DNA of 64,000 nt from G963556115 sp963678205 (GCA_963678205.1 OY782760.1:2046001-2110000); one strand, 5' to 3'. Numbered from the stretch's first letter, positions 1 to 9,670 are shown. The notes: a model not told the origin generated them from the sequence alone. Numbers and translations are program-made.

Positions 1-1
1 A

Positions 2-1399
2 TATGGAGAAGTTACTGCAAGTAACAATGATCAGGTCTTGAGCAGTGATAGACTTCTTATCACTCTTGCTGATAAAAAGACTGATAAAAAAGATGCGGAG
101 AAGGAGATTACAAGGCTTACTGCAGTTGGTAATGCGAATATGCACTGGGGAACTCAGCATTGTGAAGCAGACAAAGTTGACAGGCAGATTAAAAAGAACG
201 GTAAAGGGCAGGTCATACTTGTTGGAACTAAAACTCGACATGCTAAAATTTGGGAAGAGAATGGCGCCGCTTTTCAGGGACCGTGGATAAAAGCTGCCGA
301 TGATGGAAGTTGGATATTCTCTAGTGGTGGTGGTGAGCTCAGTATGCTTGATCGCGATACCAATGAGAAGGCAATGGTTATATATTCAGGTGATGCTTAT
401 TATACAACTAAAGGCAATAAAAGCCAGGCAATATTTAGTGATAATGTAATTCTACGTCGAGGCAATATGAAGGTTACTGGCGATAAAATGAAGGCTGAGC
501 TTGTATCAACTGAGAATGATGTCGGGGCACCTATTGTTGAAAGTATTGGAGGTGCTGGAGAACCTACTGCGACTCTTCCTAAACGTCTTAAACGCGTTAC
601 GATAGAAGGCAACGTTATCGTACGCCAAGGAATGAGGGTTGCCTTTGGCAATAAGGGGCAGGTTGATATTGGCGATAAGGGTGACCTTATGCTGCTAGCT
701 GGTACGAAGGAAACACCCGCAGAAGTAAATGATAACAATGGTTTTTCATTGCTTGCACCCAAAATTATGATCAAAGAAAGTGCTGGAATAGTTACAGCTA
801 GCGGACCAGGCGAGGTTAAGATCATAGGAAGTTCTTCTGCGCAAAATGCTGGACTTGATCCTATGCTTGTTGATGCTGGCGGTGGTACGTACAAGATGTT
901 TTATAATGGAAAGATCCTTTACAACCAATTGTTAAATAAAATCAGGTTTGAAAAAGATGTAAGGATGGTTCAGGATACTTTGAGAGGTAGGTGTGATTTG
1001 CTTACTGTTTATCTCAATAAACCACCTGAAGAATTGGGCGGTAAACAGAGTGATGAGCCTATTCGGGTAGAGAATATTGAGAGCTATGGTAATGTTCGCT
1101 TTGAAAGTTATCCAGTTGCGTTTGAAGGTCGTGATCCAACAAACCTTCCAGGGCGAACTGTTTATACCCGTAGTGAAGAAGCACACTATGATGCAAAGCA
1201 TAATGTAATTCTCCTTACTGGTAAATCAAAACCTGCAGAGGTTTTATTTCAAGAACTTAGTGGAGGGGACAGGATGAGGTATCTTCAAAAAGCAGATAGA
1301 ATCTGGTATAATACCCGGACTAAGGAGATAAAGGTTACTGGAAGTAATCAGCAGAGTATGCCCCTTTCACCTACCGGACCACTACGTTTCCCAAATTAG
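2..1399 (+). CDS. OstA/LptA-like protein, 5' end cut by the window
   Basis: The frame is open from the first bases of the window to the stop at 1397-1399, so the gene starts upstream and about 465 C-terminal residues are visible. The sequence is hydrophilic and beta-rich, with recurrent units such as GNVIVRQG and QVLSSDRLLITL, the style of the OstA/LptA beta-jellyroll family that handles LPS in the periplasm. Near the C-terminus, YNQLLNKIRFEKDVRMVQ followed by RGRCDLLTVYL also fits that family. LptA itself is under 200 residues, so this is a long multi-unit relative. A TTG at 38 could in principle start translation, but no ribosome site precedes it and the family-like sequence continues upstream of it. 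The TPR gene follows 71 bases later. Function in LPS transport is inferred from family resemblance only. Confidence 0.6.
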   Translation, partial: YGEVTASNNDQVLSSDRLLITLADKKTDKKDAEKEITRLTAVGNANMHWGTQHCEADKVDRQIKKNGKGQVILVGTKTRHAKIWEENGAAFQGPWIKAADDGSWIFSSGGGELSMLDRDTNEKAMVIYSGDAYYTTKGNKSQAIFSDNVILRRGNMKVTGDKMKAELVSTENDVGAPIVESIGGAGEPTATLPKRLKRVTIEGNVIVRQGMRVAFGNKGQVDIGDKGDLMLLAGTKETPAEVNDNNGFSLLAPKIMIKESAGIVTASGPGEVKIIGSSSAQNAGLDPMLVDAGGGTYKMFYNGKILYNQLLNKIRFEKDVRMVQDTLRGRCDLLTVYLNKPPEELGGKQSDEPIRVENIESYGNVRFESYPVAFEGRDPTNLPGRTVYTRSEEAHYDAKHNVILLTGKSKPAEVLFQELSGGDRMRYLQKADRIWYNTRTKEIKVTGSNQQSMPLSPTGPLRFPN

Positions 1400-1470
1400 T
1401 TTAGCCAAGGTGACTAGCACCTTATAAATTGTTTGCTGTTTTAAATTATAGAATTATGTGAGGACCGTTG

Positions 1471-2244
1471 GTGGATACTAGCGACGTTTTAGCCAGAGCA
1501 GAAGAACTTTTTGAGCAGAATCAACCGGAGCAGGCTGGTGAGCTTTTGTATGCTGCTTGGAATGCAGATCCTGATAATTTTGATATCGCTAATGCTTACG
1601 CCTGCGCTTGTTTTCATAATAATAAAATCGATGAAGCTGTAAATATATTTAATACCCTTATTGAGAAGAGACCAGGTGATGCTCAAATCTTAAATAATTA
1701 TGGTTATCTGTTAATGAGTGTAGATAGGTTGAAAGATGCAATAAATTGCTTTCGAGATGCTATTACAGCTGAACCTCAGGACGTAGAGATTCATATCAAT
1801 CTTGGGATTGCTTTGACTAGAAAAGGCGCATATGATCTGGCTCAGGAAATTTTTTTAGAAGTTATTGAACTTGCTCCAGAACTTTCTTCTGCTCATAATA
1901 ATCTCGGTGTTATTTATAATCGACTTGGTAAGTCTGAGAAAGCTGCACAATCATTCAAAAAAGCTCTTAATATAAATCCTTTAGATTCAAGTGCGGCAAA
2001 TAATCTTGCATGTATTGAAAGAAATGAAGGTAGATTTGATACGGCGGCAGTTTATTTCAAACAGGCATTACAGCATGATAATAGAAATGACGCAGTACGT
2101 AGAAATCTTGCGTATACGCTGGCTAATCTTGGAAAAATTAATGAGGCTGCAGAAGAATTTATGACTCTACTGGAAATTGGTAGTGATGCAAAGATTGTCT
2201 TAGAAGCTAAAGAATGGTTAGATAACAACATTGATTCTGAATAA
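1471..2244 (+). CDS. TPR-repeat protein
   Basis: A 257-residue protein made almost entirely of tetratricopeptide repeats. Successive 34-residue helical pairs carry the usual small and aromatic positions, for example NNYGYLLMSVDRLKDAINCF, HINLGIALTRKGAYDLAQEI and HNNLGVIYNRLGKSEKAAQS. It has no signal peptide or membrane segment, so it is probably a cytoplasmic scaffold. A TTG at 1468 is directly followed by GTG at 1471. GTG is preferred because GAGGA at 1460-1464 lies 6 bases ahead of it but only 3 ahead of the TTG. It lies downstream of the OstA-like gene in the same direction and ends 3 bases from the end of recQ on the other strand. TPR proteins bind other proteins, and no specific partner can be read from this sequence. 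Confidence 0.8.
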   Translation: MDTSDVLARAEELFEQNQPEQAGELLYAAWNADPDNFDIANAYACACFHNNKIDEAVNIFNTLIEKRPGDAQILNNYGYLLMSVDRLKDAINCFRDAITAEPQDVEIHINLGIALTRKGAYDLAQEIFLEVIELAPELSSAHNNLGVIYNRLGKSEKAAQSFKKALNINPLDSSAANNLACIERNEGRFDTAAVYFKQALQHDNRNDAVRRNLAYTLANLGKINEAAEEFMTLLEIGSDAKIVLEAKEWLDNNIDSE

Positions 2245-2247
2245 TTC

Positions 2248-4071
2248 TTAGCTGGTGTGTTCTTTTATAACAGTGATGAAGGCATTTCCATATGTTTTAA
2301 GTTTTACATTACCTACCCCATTTATCATCAAGAATTGTGTATCATCAAGAGGGCGTTTCTCGGCCATCTCAGCAAGTGTAGATCTGTTGAAAACTACGTA
2401 TTTGGGTATTCCGTGTTTTTCTGCTATTGCTGCATTCAGCTCTGTAAGTTTACTTAGAAGGTCTTTATCGTCATTGCTCAAGTTACTAGTGATTGCTGCG
2501 GGGCTCCTTTTGACGGATTTCGCTTTTGCTTTATTATTCTTGATTTCTCTTTTTGGAAGTTTTCTTGCCCAGAAGTTGCATTCATTTTTTAGAATATCAA
2601 ATGAAGTGGAATTAAGTTTTACAGCGTTATAGCTTTCAATATCTATATCGCAATATCCAGCTACAGCAAGTTGTCTATAGAGATTTTTCCATTCGTTTGC
2701 GGTTAGCTCTTTTCCTATGCCGAAGGTACTTATTGCATTGTGTCTAAATTGTGCAATTCTCTCTGAATTCTTTCCAAGCAGGACATCTGTCAAATGTGTA
2801 ACACCGAAGCGCTGACCTGTACGGTATACATTCGATAAGGCTTTCTGAGCAAGTACTGTTGCATCAAAGGTATCAGGTGGAATTAGGCAGTTATCACAGT
2901 TACCACATGCTTTATGCTGGGTTTCACCAAAATATCTAAGTAGAACCTTTCGCCGGCACTCAGCTGTTTCGCAGAATGCCAGTAGTGAGTTTAGCTTTTC
3001 AATTGAAACCCTTTTGAACTCACTGCTGCTTTCACTTTGATTGATAAAGCTCTTCTGGAGAATTATATCTTTCATCCCATATATCATCCAGGCTGTAGCA
3101 GGTTCTCCGTCTCTTCCAGCACGCCCTGTTTCCTGATAGTATGACTCCATACTTTTAGGCAAATTCATATGAGCAACAAATCTTACGTCTGGCTTGTCTA
3201 TTCCCATTCCGAAGGCAATTGTAGCAACTATTATCATTTCATCTGTATTTTGAAATTTTTCAAGAGTTTTAGAGCGCTTTGCTGCAGGCATTCCAGCGTG
3301 ATAACTTTTGGCATAGTATCCTTTGTCAGTAAGGAATGCAGTATAATCATCAACTTCTTTTCTTGTACTGCAGTAGATGATTCCACATTCTTTATTGTGG
3401 TCATTGAGAAAGCTTTCAAGCTGTTTCTTAGGGTTTTGACGTTCGGAAACATAATAGGTAATATTTGGTCTATCAAAGCCACAAACGAAAATATCAGGAT
3501 ATGTCAGTTGTAACTGCTCAACAATATCAAGCTGAGTTGTTGGATCTGCTGTTGCAGTTAGTGCTATTGTTGGAATATTGCAAAATACTTTTTTTACTAT
3601 GTTAAGTTGTCTGTATTCTGGGCGAAAATCATGTCCCCATTGGCTTACACAATGTGCTTCGTCAATAGCAATAAGGTTTAATTTTCCAGCTTTTAAAAAT
3701 TCAATTGTCTCGGGTTGAACAAGCCTTTCAGGAGCCATATAGAGGATATCTAGAGTTCCGTCAATGTATGAGTCTTCTATATATAGTCGATTTTGATAAT
3801 CTGTTGTAGAGTTTAGATACGCTGCTTCAACGCCATTTTCCTGAAGTGCTGCAACCTGATCCTCCATCAAGGCAATTAGTGGACTTACAACTAAGGCTGT
3901 CCCTTTCATTGCAATTCCTGGAAGTTGGTAGCATAATGATTTGCCTCCACCTGTAGGCATAACAACTAGTGCGTCTTTGCCGCTTAAAACAGTAGCAATG
4001 ATCTTTTCTTGATCTGAGCGAAAAGAATCATAACCAAAATTTGATTTTAAAATATCTTTGATATTTTGCAT
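2248..4071 (-). CDS. recQ: ATP-dependent DNA helicase RecQ
   Basis: A 607-residue 3'-5' superfamily 2 DNA helicase acting in recombinational repair and replication fork processing. Residues 38-45 hold the Walker A motif MPTGGGKS, and 137-140 the DEAH box in IDEAHCVSQWGHDFRPEY. Motif VI is in QETGRAGRDG. A zinc-binding module follows (ECRRK, then CGNCDNC at about residues 365-395), then the winged-helix RQC domain and a C-terminal HRDC domain from about residue 530 (VFNRSTLAEMAEKRPL). Length and domain order match full-length bacterial RecQ. The gene begins 32 bases after the end of the receiver-kinase gene on the same strand, so the two are probably cotranscribed. It ends tail-to-tail with the TPR gene. 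Confidence 0.96.
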   Translation of the reverse strand: MQNIKDILKSNFGYDSFRSDQEKIIATVLSGKDALVVMPTGGGKSLCYQLPGIAMKGTALVVSPLIALMEDQVAALQENGVEAAYLNSTTDYQNRLYIEDSYIDGTLDILYMAPERLVQPETIEFLKAGKLNLIAIDEAHCVSQWGHDFRPEYRQLNIVKKVFCNIPTIALTATADPTTQLDIVEQLQLTYPDIFVCGFDRPNITYYVSERQNPKKQLESFLNDHNKECGIIYCSTRKEVDDYTAFLTDKGYYAKSYHAGMPAAKRSKTLEKFQNTDEMIIVATIAFGMGIDKPDVRFVAHMNLPKSMESYYQETGRAGRDGEPATAWMIYGMKDIILQKSFINQSESSSEFKRVSIEKLNSLLAFCETAECRRKVLLRYFGETQHKACGNCDNCLIPPDTFDATVLAQKALSNVYRTGQRFGVTHLTDVLLGKNSERIAQFRHNAISTFGIGKELTANEWKNLYRQLAVAGYCDIDIESYNAVKLNSTSFDILKNECNFWARKLPKREIKNNKAKAKSVKRSPAAITSNLSNDDKDLLSKLTELNAAIAEKHGIPKYVVFNRSTLAEMAEKRPLDDTQFLMINGVGNVKLKTYGNAFITVIKEHTS

Positions 4072-4103
4072 TATTACATGTATTCTGCTGTATTCGCTAA
4101 AGA

Positions 4104-5258
4104 TTATTTCAGGTCGCTAGTCGTTAAACCTGCGGTTGTAGAAAAGAATGCTGTTTCATTCTGATTTAAATACCTTAGAAGAAATCCCATTTTAATTTCA
4201 TTGGTAGAGATGTTTTTTTCTAGAACTAACATACCTCCTAGCATTGATAGTAATTTATTTGAGATTCTAAGCCCGAAGAAGGTACCAATATCAAGTATTT
4301 CATTCCAAGTGAAGTTGTTTGACGAAAAGTCAAGTATGCTGTCAAATATATCTGGGAGAACATCAGAGTTTATACCACTCTTTATACAGATCTCAAATTT
4401 TACGCTGGTATCATTACTAACAAGATTAATTTGAGCCGATGAGTCTGACTCTGTAATTTGATAGGCACCATATAGAATTGAGCTTATTACTTCAGTAATA
4501 AGTGTTTTATCAGTATGAATAAATATTTTTGAAAATAGATTATAATTAATTCCAATCTGCTTCTTTTTGAAAATACTTTCAAAATGGAGAATCATTTCTT
4601 GAGCAATTTCTGAAATATCAATGCGTGAGAGGTTTATATTGACCTGTTGATTTTCGATTTCTCCCATCTCACAAATATTATCAATCATACGTTTTATTTT
4701 ATCCGTTCTTAATTGGCAAACATCACGTACTGTTTCAGATGAAAGCGTTCCTTCTGTTAATAGCTTTAAATATGAGTTGATTTCATTAATTGGGTCTCTG
4801 AGATTTGTTGCGATCATATTGATAAGCTTGTCACGTTCTTTTATTGCTTCTTGGAGCTGTTTATTGGTCTTTTCAAGGTCATACTGCGCTTGTTTGAGTC
4901 TAAAACCAGCTTTGACCCTTGCCATTAATTCAGGCATTTGAAACGGCTTGGCAAGAAAATCATCACCTTCTACGGTAAAACCTTTAATAAGATCAGTACT
5001 ATTGGACTTAGCTGTTAAAAATATAATATAACTATTATTTCCTGATTCGCGCAGAGCATGAACCATTTTGTATCCGTTTGTATTGGGCATCATTATATCA
5101 GCAATTATTAATTGTGGGTTATATGTAAGAGCTTTATTTATTCCATCTTCTCCATCAATTGCTGTTATAACATCAAAACCTTTGTGGGAAAGTGCATTTC
5201 CTACAAGTTGTCTCAAACTCTCTTCGTCATCGACAAGTAATATTCGTTTTAATTCCAT
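4104..5258 (-). CDS. Response regulator receiver fused to a degenerate histidine-kinase-like module
   Basis: A 384-residue soluble protein. Residues 1-120 form a complete receiver domain: acidic pair in LLVDDEES, phosphoacceptor Asp54 in IIADIMMP, Thr82 and Lys104 in FLAKPF. A coiled coil leads into a region aligned with a dimerisation and phosphotransfer helix, but the expected SHELRTPL is ATNLRDPI at residues 150-157, with threonine in place of the histidine. The C-terminal third resembles an ATPase domain (FFGLRISNKLLSMLGG), yet the N-box asparagine and the glycine-rich boxes are eroded. It probably receives phosphate but cannot act as a normal kinase. It may work through protein contacts or dimerisation. 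It lies upstream of recQ in a likely two-gene transcript, which says little about its role. Confidence 0.8.
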   Translation of the reverse strand: MELKRILLVDDEESLRQLVGNALSHKGFDVITAIDGEDGINKALTYNPQLIIADIMMPNTNGYKMVHALRESGNNSYIIFLTAKSNSTDLIKGFTVEGDDFLAKPFQMPELMARVKAGFRLKQAQYDLEKTNKQLQEAIKERDKLINMIATNLRDPINEINSYLKLLTEGTLSSETVRDVCQLRTDKIKRMIDNICEMGEIENQQVNINLSRIDISEIAQEMILHFESIFKKKQIGINYNLFSKIFIHTDKTLITEVISSILYGAYQITESDSSAQINLVSNDTSVKFEICIKSGINSDVLPDIFDSILDFSSNNFTWNEILDIGTFFGLRISNKLLSMLGGMLVLEKNISTNEIKMGFLLRYLNQNETAFFSTTAGLTTSDLK

Positions 5259-5451
5259 TGTCTCTCTCCGCTAACTATAGACTAAGACTAATTTTACTAT
5301 AAAATTATATAATCTTTTGCTAATATTGCAAATACTCTTTATCATATTATAGTTCAATATGATATTACTTCACTGTTAGACATGATGTTGTTTTAATTGT
5401 TTGTATTTTCATAAAAAAACTATTATATAGTAGCAGGAACTATCAGTTTTA

Positions 5452-5483
5452 TTGACATAGAGTAATGTAGTAGTTAATATAAT
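5452..5483 (+). promoter_or_regulatory. Candidate sigma-70 promoter of the Bat operon
   Basis: A perfect TTGACA lies at 5452-5457. A TAATAT at 5475-5480 gives 17-base spacing, and an exact TATAAT overlaps it at 5478-5483 with 20-base spacing. The predicted start is about 95 bases ahead of the moxR ATG, which has GGAG at 5571-5574. The rest of the 325-base divergent gap 5259-5583 is AT-rich, and I see no gene or RNA in it. Confidence 0.45.
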
Positions 5484-5583
5484 GCGAAAAGATCATGATT
5501 TTTTGTGTTATATTAAGTATAATCTCGTAATGTGAGGTGTTTACTGTATAAAATGGATAATAATTTTACAGGAGTAATTAAAT

Positions 5584-6573
5584 ATGGTGAGTGATGTAAG
5601 GGAAGTTACCAGTATTGTCAAGGAAGAGGAAGCGGTTCTCTATCAAATCAAAGCTGAAGTTGGAAAAACCTTGGTTGGACAGGAGTATCTTGTAGAGAGA
5701 CTTCTTATGGCTATGCTCTGTAACAATCATGTGCTTATAGAAGGTGTGCCGGGGCTTGCAAAAACACTTGCAGTTACAACGCTTGCTAAGACTTTGCAGG
5801 CGACTTTTAACAGGATACAGTTTACCCCAGATTTATTGCCTGCTGATGTCCTTGGTACTTTGATCTATAATCCAAAAAGCGGGGAATTTACAACAAAAAA
5901 AGGACCGATTTTTGCCAATATAGTGCTAGCTGATGAAATAAATAGAGCACCGGCAAAGGTGCAGAGTGCTTTACTTGAAGCCATGCAGGAGAAGCAGGTA
6001 ACTCTCGGAGATAGCACATATAAGATGAGTGACCCTTTTTTGGTGCTTGCAACTCAGAATCCTATAGATCAGGAAGGTACGTACCCACTACCTGAGGCTC
6101 AGGTTGACAGATTTATGTTCAAGCTGATGGTAACCTATCCAAGCATGGACGATGAAAAAATTATTTTGAAGCGCATGGCTACATCTGAGCGCAGCGATAA
6201 CATCTCTGCAGTAATTGCTCCAGAAGATATAATAAGATTGAGAAAGATTGTAGATCAGATTTATATTGATGAGAAGGTGGAAGATTATATTGTTAACATT
6301 ATTCAAGCGACAAGAACACCGGATAAATACGGTCTTGATATTGGTGAGTATATTCAGTATGGTGGTAGTCCTAGAGCTACAATTTTTCTAGCTATGGCCG
6401 CAAGAGCAAATGCAATGCTTGCAGGACGAGGGTATGTCACACCTCAGGATGTTAAGAGTATTGTAATGGATGTTCTGCGTCATAGGGTTGTGGTTACATA
6501 TGAAGCGGAGGCAGATGAAATTTCAAGTGAGCAACTGGTTGAGCAGATTGTTAACGCTGTTAAGGTTCCATAA
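5584..6573 (+). CDS. MoxR-family AAA+ ATPase
   Basis: A 329-residue cytosolic AAA+ ATPase of the MoxR family, chaperone-like proteins that remodel partners containing von Willebrand A domains. Walker A is GVPGLAKT at residues 54-61 and Walker B is VLADEINRAPAK near 114-125. Sensor 1 is in ATQNPIDQEGTYPLPEAQ, and the family lid domain follows. Length is typical. A GGAG ribosome site at 5571 lies 9 bases before the ATG. It is the first gene of a nine-gene same-strand run that continues with a DUF58 protein and the Bat proteins, which contain the VWA domains that MoxR members usually serve. The gaps are short, so the run is presumably one transcript from the promoter near 5452. Confidence 0.92.
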   Translation: MVSDVREVTSIVKEEEAVLYQIKAEVGKTLVGQEYLVERLLMAMLCNNHVLIEGVPGLAKTLAVTTLAKTLQATFNRIQFTPDLLPADVLGTLIYNPKSGEFTTKKGPIFANIVLADEINRAPAKVQSALLEAMQEKQVTLGDSTYKMSDPFLVLATQNPIDQEGTYPLPEAQVDRFMFKLMVTYPSMDDEKIILKRMATSERSDNISAVIAPEDIIRLRKIVDQIYIDEKVEDYIVNIIQATRTPDKYGLDIGEYIQYGGSPRATIFLAMAARANAMLAGRGYVTPQDVKSIVMDVLRHRVVVTYEAEADEISSEQLVEQIVNAVKVP

Positions 6574-6624
6574 GCTTCTTTTCTATTATCCGTAATTTTA
6601 CAGTTTAAATTGTGAGGTTAATAA

Positions 6625-7509
6625 ATGATTGATAAAGAGCTGATAAAAAAAGTTCGGCTTATTCAGTTCAGAAGCTCAAGGGTTGTTAATGATATCCTTG
6701 CTGGTGAGTATAAGAGTATCTTCAAAGGTTCTGGTATGGAGTTTGAAGAGGTTCGAAGGTATGAGCCAGGGGATGAAATAAGATCCATTGACTGGAATGT
6801 TACTGCGAGAATGGGCGAACCCTATATAAAACGCTTTCGTGAAGAACGTGATATGAGCGTGATGTTTCTTGTTGATACCTCAGCATCTGGTAAGTATGGT
6901 AGTGCTGATATCAGTAAGAATGAAGTTGCTGCGCAAATTACAAGTATCCTGGCGATGTCGGCAATAAAGAATAATGATAAAGTTGGGCTTCTTGCTTTTA
7001 GTGATAAGATCGAGACTTTTATTCAGCCTAAAAAAGGTACACCGCATGTATTGAGACTGGTTAGTGATATTTTAAGTCTTAAACCTGAGAATACTGGAAC
7101 TGATATTGCAATGGCTTTGGGGTATCTGGCAAAAGTCTGTAAAAAAAAGTGCCTGATATTTTTGATTTCGGATTTTATTGATAATGGATACCAGAAGTCA
7201 CTCAGGGTTATTGAAAAAAAACATGATGTGGTTGCAATATCGGTAAAAGATAACCAGGAAGTTGAGCTTCCAGCGTGCGGCCTTGTAAGAGTTGTTGATT
7301 CTGAATCGGGTGAAGCTTATATGGTTGATACTTCAAGTGGCGCTGCTAGAAAAGAGTTTTCACGTATTGCTAGTGTTCAGCAGGAAGAGCTGAATAAATC
7401 ATTAAAATCAATGGGCATTGATCATGTTGGGGTTGAAGCAGGAAGTGATTATATTCCTTTATTGGTTAAATTTTTCAGGATGCGTGAGAGACGCAGAGCT
7501 ATTGGCTAA
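6625..7509 (+). CDS. DUF58 domain protein of the Bat operon
   Basis: A 294-residue soluble protein of the DUF58 family, which carries a VWA-like fold. The signature is GSGMEFEEVRRYEPGDE followed by IRSIDWNVTARMGEPYIKRF. The VWA-like core follows with VDTSASG as a MIDAS-like DxSxS motif, then VGLLAFSDKIETFI and CLIFLISDFID. DUF58 genes almost always follow moxR, as here 51 bases downstream. The protein is thought to work with MoxR in assembling or activating envelope complexes; the biochemical activity is not established. A GTGAGG sequence near 6612 serves as ribosome site for the ATG. Confidence 0.9.
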   Translation: MIDKELIKKVRLIQFRSSRVVNDILAGEYKSIFKGSGMEFEEVRRYEPGDEIRSIDWNVTARMGEPYIKRFREERDMSVMFLVDTSASGKYGSADISKNEVAAQITSILAMSAIKNNDKVGLLAFSDKIETFIQPKKGTPHVLRLVSDILSLKPENTGTDIAMALGYLAKVCKKKCLIFLISDFIDNGYQKSLRVIEKKHDVVAISVKDNQEVELPACGLVRVVDSESGEAYMVDTSSGAARKEFSRIASVQQEELNKSLKSMGIDHVGVEAGSDYIPLLVKFFRMRERRRAIG

Positions 7510-7567
7510 TACAAAATTATCCTGTATTAATTATGATTTTCTGTACTTTTTGGTATAGAGGAATGGT

Positions 7568-8611
7568 ATGAATTGTGTAATTTGGAATTATAAACTAAAG
7601 AGTAATGTGTGCAATATATTCTCATTGGTACTTGTGTGTGCTGTACTTCTCTTTATAACTGGATGTACTACAGATGAAAAGCAGAAGAATACCTCAAAGA
7701 AGGTAGAATATAGTGAACAGGGAAATAAGTTAACTCTTATTTTGAGTAATGATAAAATCTCAATTGCTGAAAATATTGAGCTTGTTCTTATTGCAAAAGC
7801 TCCAGCTGGATCAAGTATTACGTTTGAGAAACTGGAGAAAAAATTTGGGGATTTTGTATTGACTGGGCCCGAGGATGAAGAGACTTTTCATGATCCAGGT
7901 AGTAAGTTTTTGCAAAAATCTTTGACTCTTGAATATGAGCCTGAAATGACAGGTGAATTTAAAATCCCTGAGTTTACTGTAAAGTATAGTAATAATAATA
8001 AAACTTTAGAAATAAAGACTAAACCGATAAACGTCGTTGTCGGTTCACAAATTGCTGATATCAAAAAGGCGCACCTGAGAGATATTTCCGGAGTTATTGC
8101 ACTTAAAAAAGATTACTTCATGTGGTATGTTACAGGTTTTATTATATCGATAGTGTTAGCAGTTTTAATATGCATATTCGTTATAAAAATACTTAAAAAA
8201 CGTGCAAGATATAGAGCAATATGTTTACCGTTTTTTACTGCTTTAAAAAGTTTGCAAAAGCTTGAAACTTCAGGAAGTATTGAGAAAGGGTTGAATAATA
8301 TAGTCTGTACAGGTGCTAGTGATATTCTCAGAAATTATATTGAAGCAAGATTTTCTATTGTTGCGTCAAAGTGCACTACCGAGGAATTTTTAACTAAAAT
8401 ATCCGATCATAGTTTACTGATAAATAATTATTCAGGTATGCTCAAAGAATTTTTAGAGAAATGTGATGTGGTAAAATTTGCGAAATATGATGCAAGTATG
8501 GAAGAGTGTCATAGAGTTATTCAGAGTTGTAGGCTATTCGTTCTTCAGACTAAGGATGAAGAGATAAGCTATAACGGTGAATTTGGTGATATTCCAGGTG
8601 ATCAGAATTAA
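7568..8611 (+). CDS. Predicted lipoprotein with a BatD-like domain
   Basis: A 347-residue protein with a hydrophobic N-terminal stretch ending in LLFITGC, a probable lipobox with acylation at the Cys. An extracytoplasmic beta-sandwich region follows (LTLILSNDKISIAENIELVL, then EYEPEMTGEFKIPEFTVKY), resembling the N-terminal domain of BatD. One membrane helix lies around residues 192-214 (YVTGFIISIVLAVLICIFVIK), followed by a charged helical cytosolic tail of about 130 residues. It sits between the DUF58 gene and batA, where Bat operons commonly carry a poorly conserved membrane protein. GAGGA at 7558-7562 precedes the ATG. A lipobox and a later membrane helix in one protein are unusual; the N-terminal segment could instead be an uncleaved anchor. 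Confidence 0.7.
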   Translation: MNCVIWNYKLKSNVCNIFSLVLVCAVLLFITGCTTDEKQKNTSKKVEYSEQGNKLTLILSNDKISIAENIELVLIAKAPAGSSITFEKLEKKFGDFVLTGPEDEETFHDPGSKFLQKSLTLEYEPEMTGEFKIPEFTVKYSNNNKTLEIKTKPINVVVGSQIADIKKAHLRDISGVIALKKDYFMWYVTGFIISIVLAVLICIFVIKILKKRARYRAICLPFFTALKSLQKLETSGSIEKGLNNIVCTGASDILRNYIEARFSIVASKCTTEEFLTKISDHSLLINNYSGMLKEFLEKCDVVKFAKYDASMEECHRVIQSCRLFVLQTKDEEISYNGEFGDIPGDQN

Positions 8612-8629
8612 TATAATGGAGAATAATAA

Positions 8630-9670
8630 ATGCAGATAGGAACTTATTCAGCACTATTTCTTCTGTTGCTGATACCTTTAATGCTCTATCTGAGAAAGCG
8701 TTTTAGTAAGACAGCAGGTGTCAAGGTTGCCAGTGTTAATAACTATAAAATTTTAAAACCAACTCTCAAACTGAAGCTAAAATTTATACCAAATGTGTTG
8801 CGCGTGTTGGCAGTTGTATTGTTGGTATTAGCTATTGCTAGACCAAGAATTGGTAATGACAAAGTTATAAATAGAAGTAATGGGATCGCCATAGAGATGG
8901 TGCTTGACCGTTCAAGCAGTATGGAAGCCCCAATGAGTTATAATGGGAAACAGTCTAATAGACTTGAAGTTGCCAAAGATGTATTTGCTGATTTTATTCT
9001 TGGAAAAGAAGGACTTGAAGGTAGGGCAAATGATCTGGTGGGTATTGTAAGTTATGCAAAATTTTCTGATACAATTTGTCCGCTTACTTTGGATCACAAA
9101 ACTCTTCCTGAGTTTTTAAAGCAAATTCATTTGCCGTTGACGCGAGCAGAAGATGGTACAGCTATTGGTGACGCCCTTGAGCTTGCTGCAGCTAGATTGT
9201 ATAACGCTGAAAAAGAACTGAAAGAGCGGAAACTTTTAAAAAGTGATGATGATGGAATTAAAAGTAAAGTTATTATTCTTTTGACTGATGGGAGGGACAA
9301 TTCCAGCAGAACTTCTCTTCAGGAAGCAGTGAAGCTTTGCGCGCAGTGGGGAATCAAGGTCTATACTATTGGTATTGGGAGCGTGCAGAATAGAAGTGCG
9401 TTTGGTGCTTTTTTAGCACAAAATAATGGTGTCGATACAGGAAGTTTAAAGTACATAAGTAAGAATACTGGGGGTAAATTTTATCTTGCTGGAAGTGATA
9501 ATGCTATGAAACAGATTTATCAGGAGATTAATCAGCTGGAGAAGAGTGAAGTTGAATCAATTAAATATACTGATTATGCCGAGAGGTTTATGGATCTGGC
9601 AATTGCTGCGTTGACTTTGCTTATTATTGAACTCCTGCTTCGAGCAACTATTTTTAGAGTTCTTCCTTAA
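8630..9670 (+). CDS. batA: BatA-like membrane-anchored VWA protein
   Basis: A 346-residue inner-membrane protein. Two N-terminal helices (LFLLLLIPLMLYL, then VLRVLAVVLLVLAIARPRIG) precede a VWA domain with the MIDAS motif DRSSS in EMVLDRSSSMEAP. The Asp for metal binding is in VIILLTDGRDNSS. A C-terminal helix is at DLAIAALTLLIIELLLRATIF. This layout, with the conserved ARPR at the second helix, is the BatA/BatB pattern. The domain faces the periplasm. The gap to the next gene is under 35 bases. In Bacteroides and Leptospira the Bat proteins were linked to oxygen tolerance or envelope fitness, but the molecular job is unresolved. Confidence 0.88.
   Translation: MQIGTYSALFLLLLIPLMLYLRKRFSKTAGVKVASVNNYKILKPTLKLKLKFIPNVLRVLAVVLLVLAIARPRIGNDKVINRSNGIAIEMVLDRSSSMEAPMSYNGKQSNRLEVAKDVFADFILGKEGLEGRANDLVGIVSYAKFSDTICPLTLDHKTLPEFLKQIHLPLTRAEDGTAIGDALELAAARLYNAEKELKERKLLKSDDDGIKSKVIILLTDGRDNSSRTSLQEAVKLCAQWGIKVYTIGIGSVQNRSAFGAFLAQNNGVDTGSLKYISKNTGGKFYLAGSDNAMKQIYQEINQLEKSEVESIKYTDYAERFMDLAIAALTLLIIELLLRATIFRVLP

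Noticed and set aside
2255..2632. Plus-strand frame opposite recQ
   Set aside because: It is antisense to a well-conserved helicase domain and has no family likeness.
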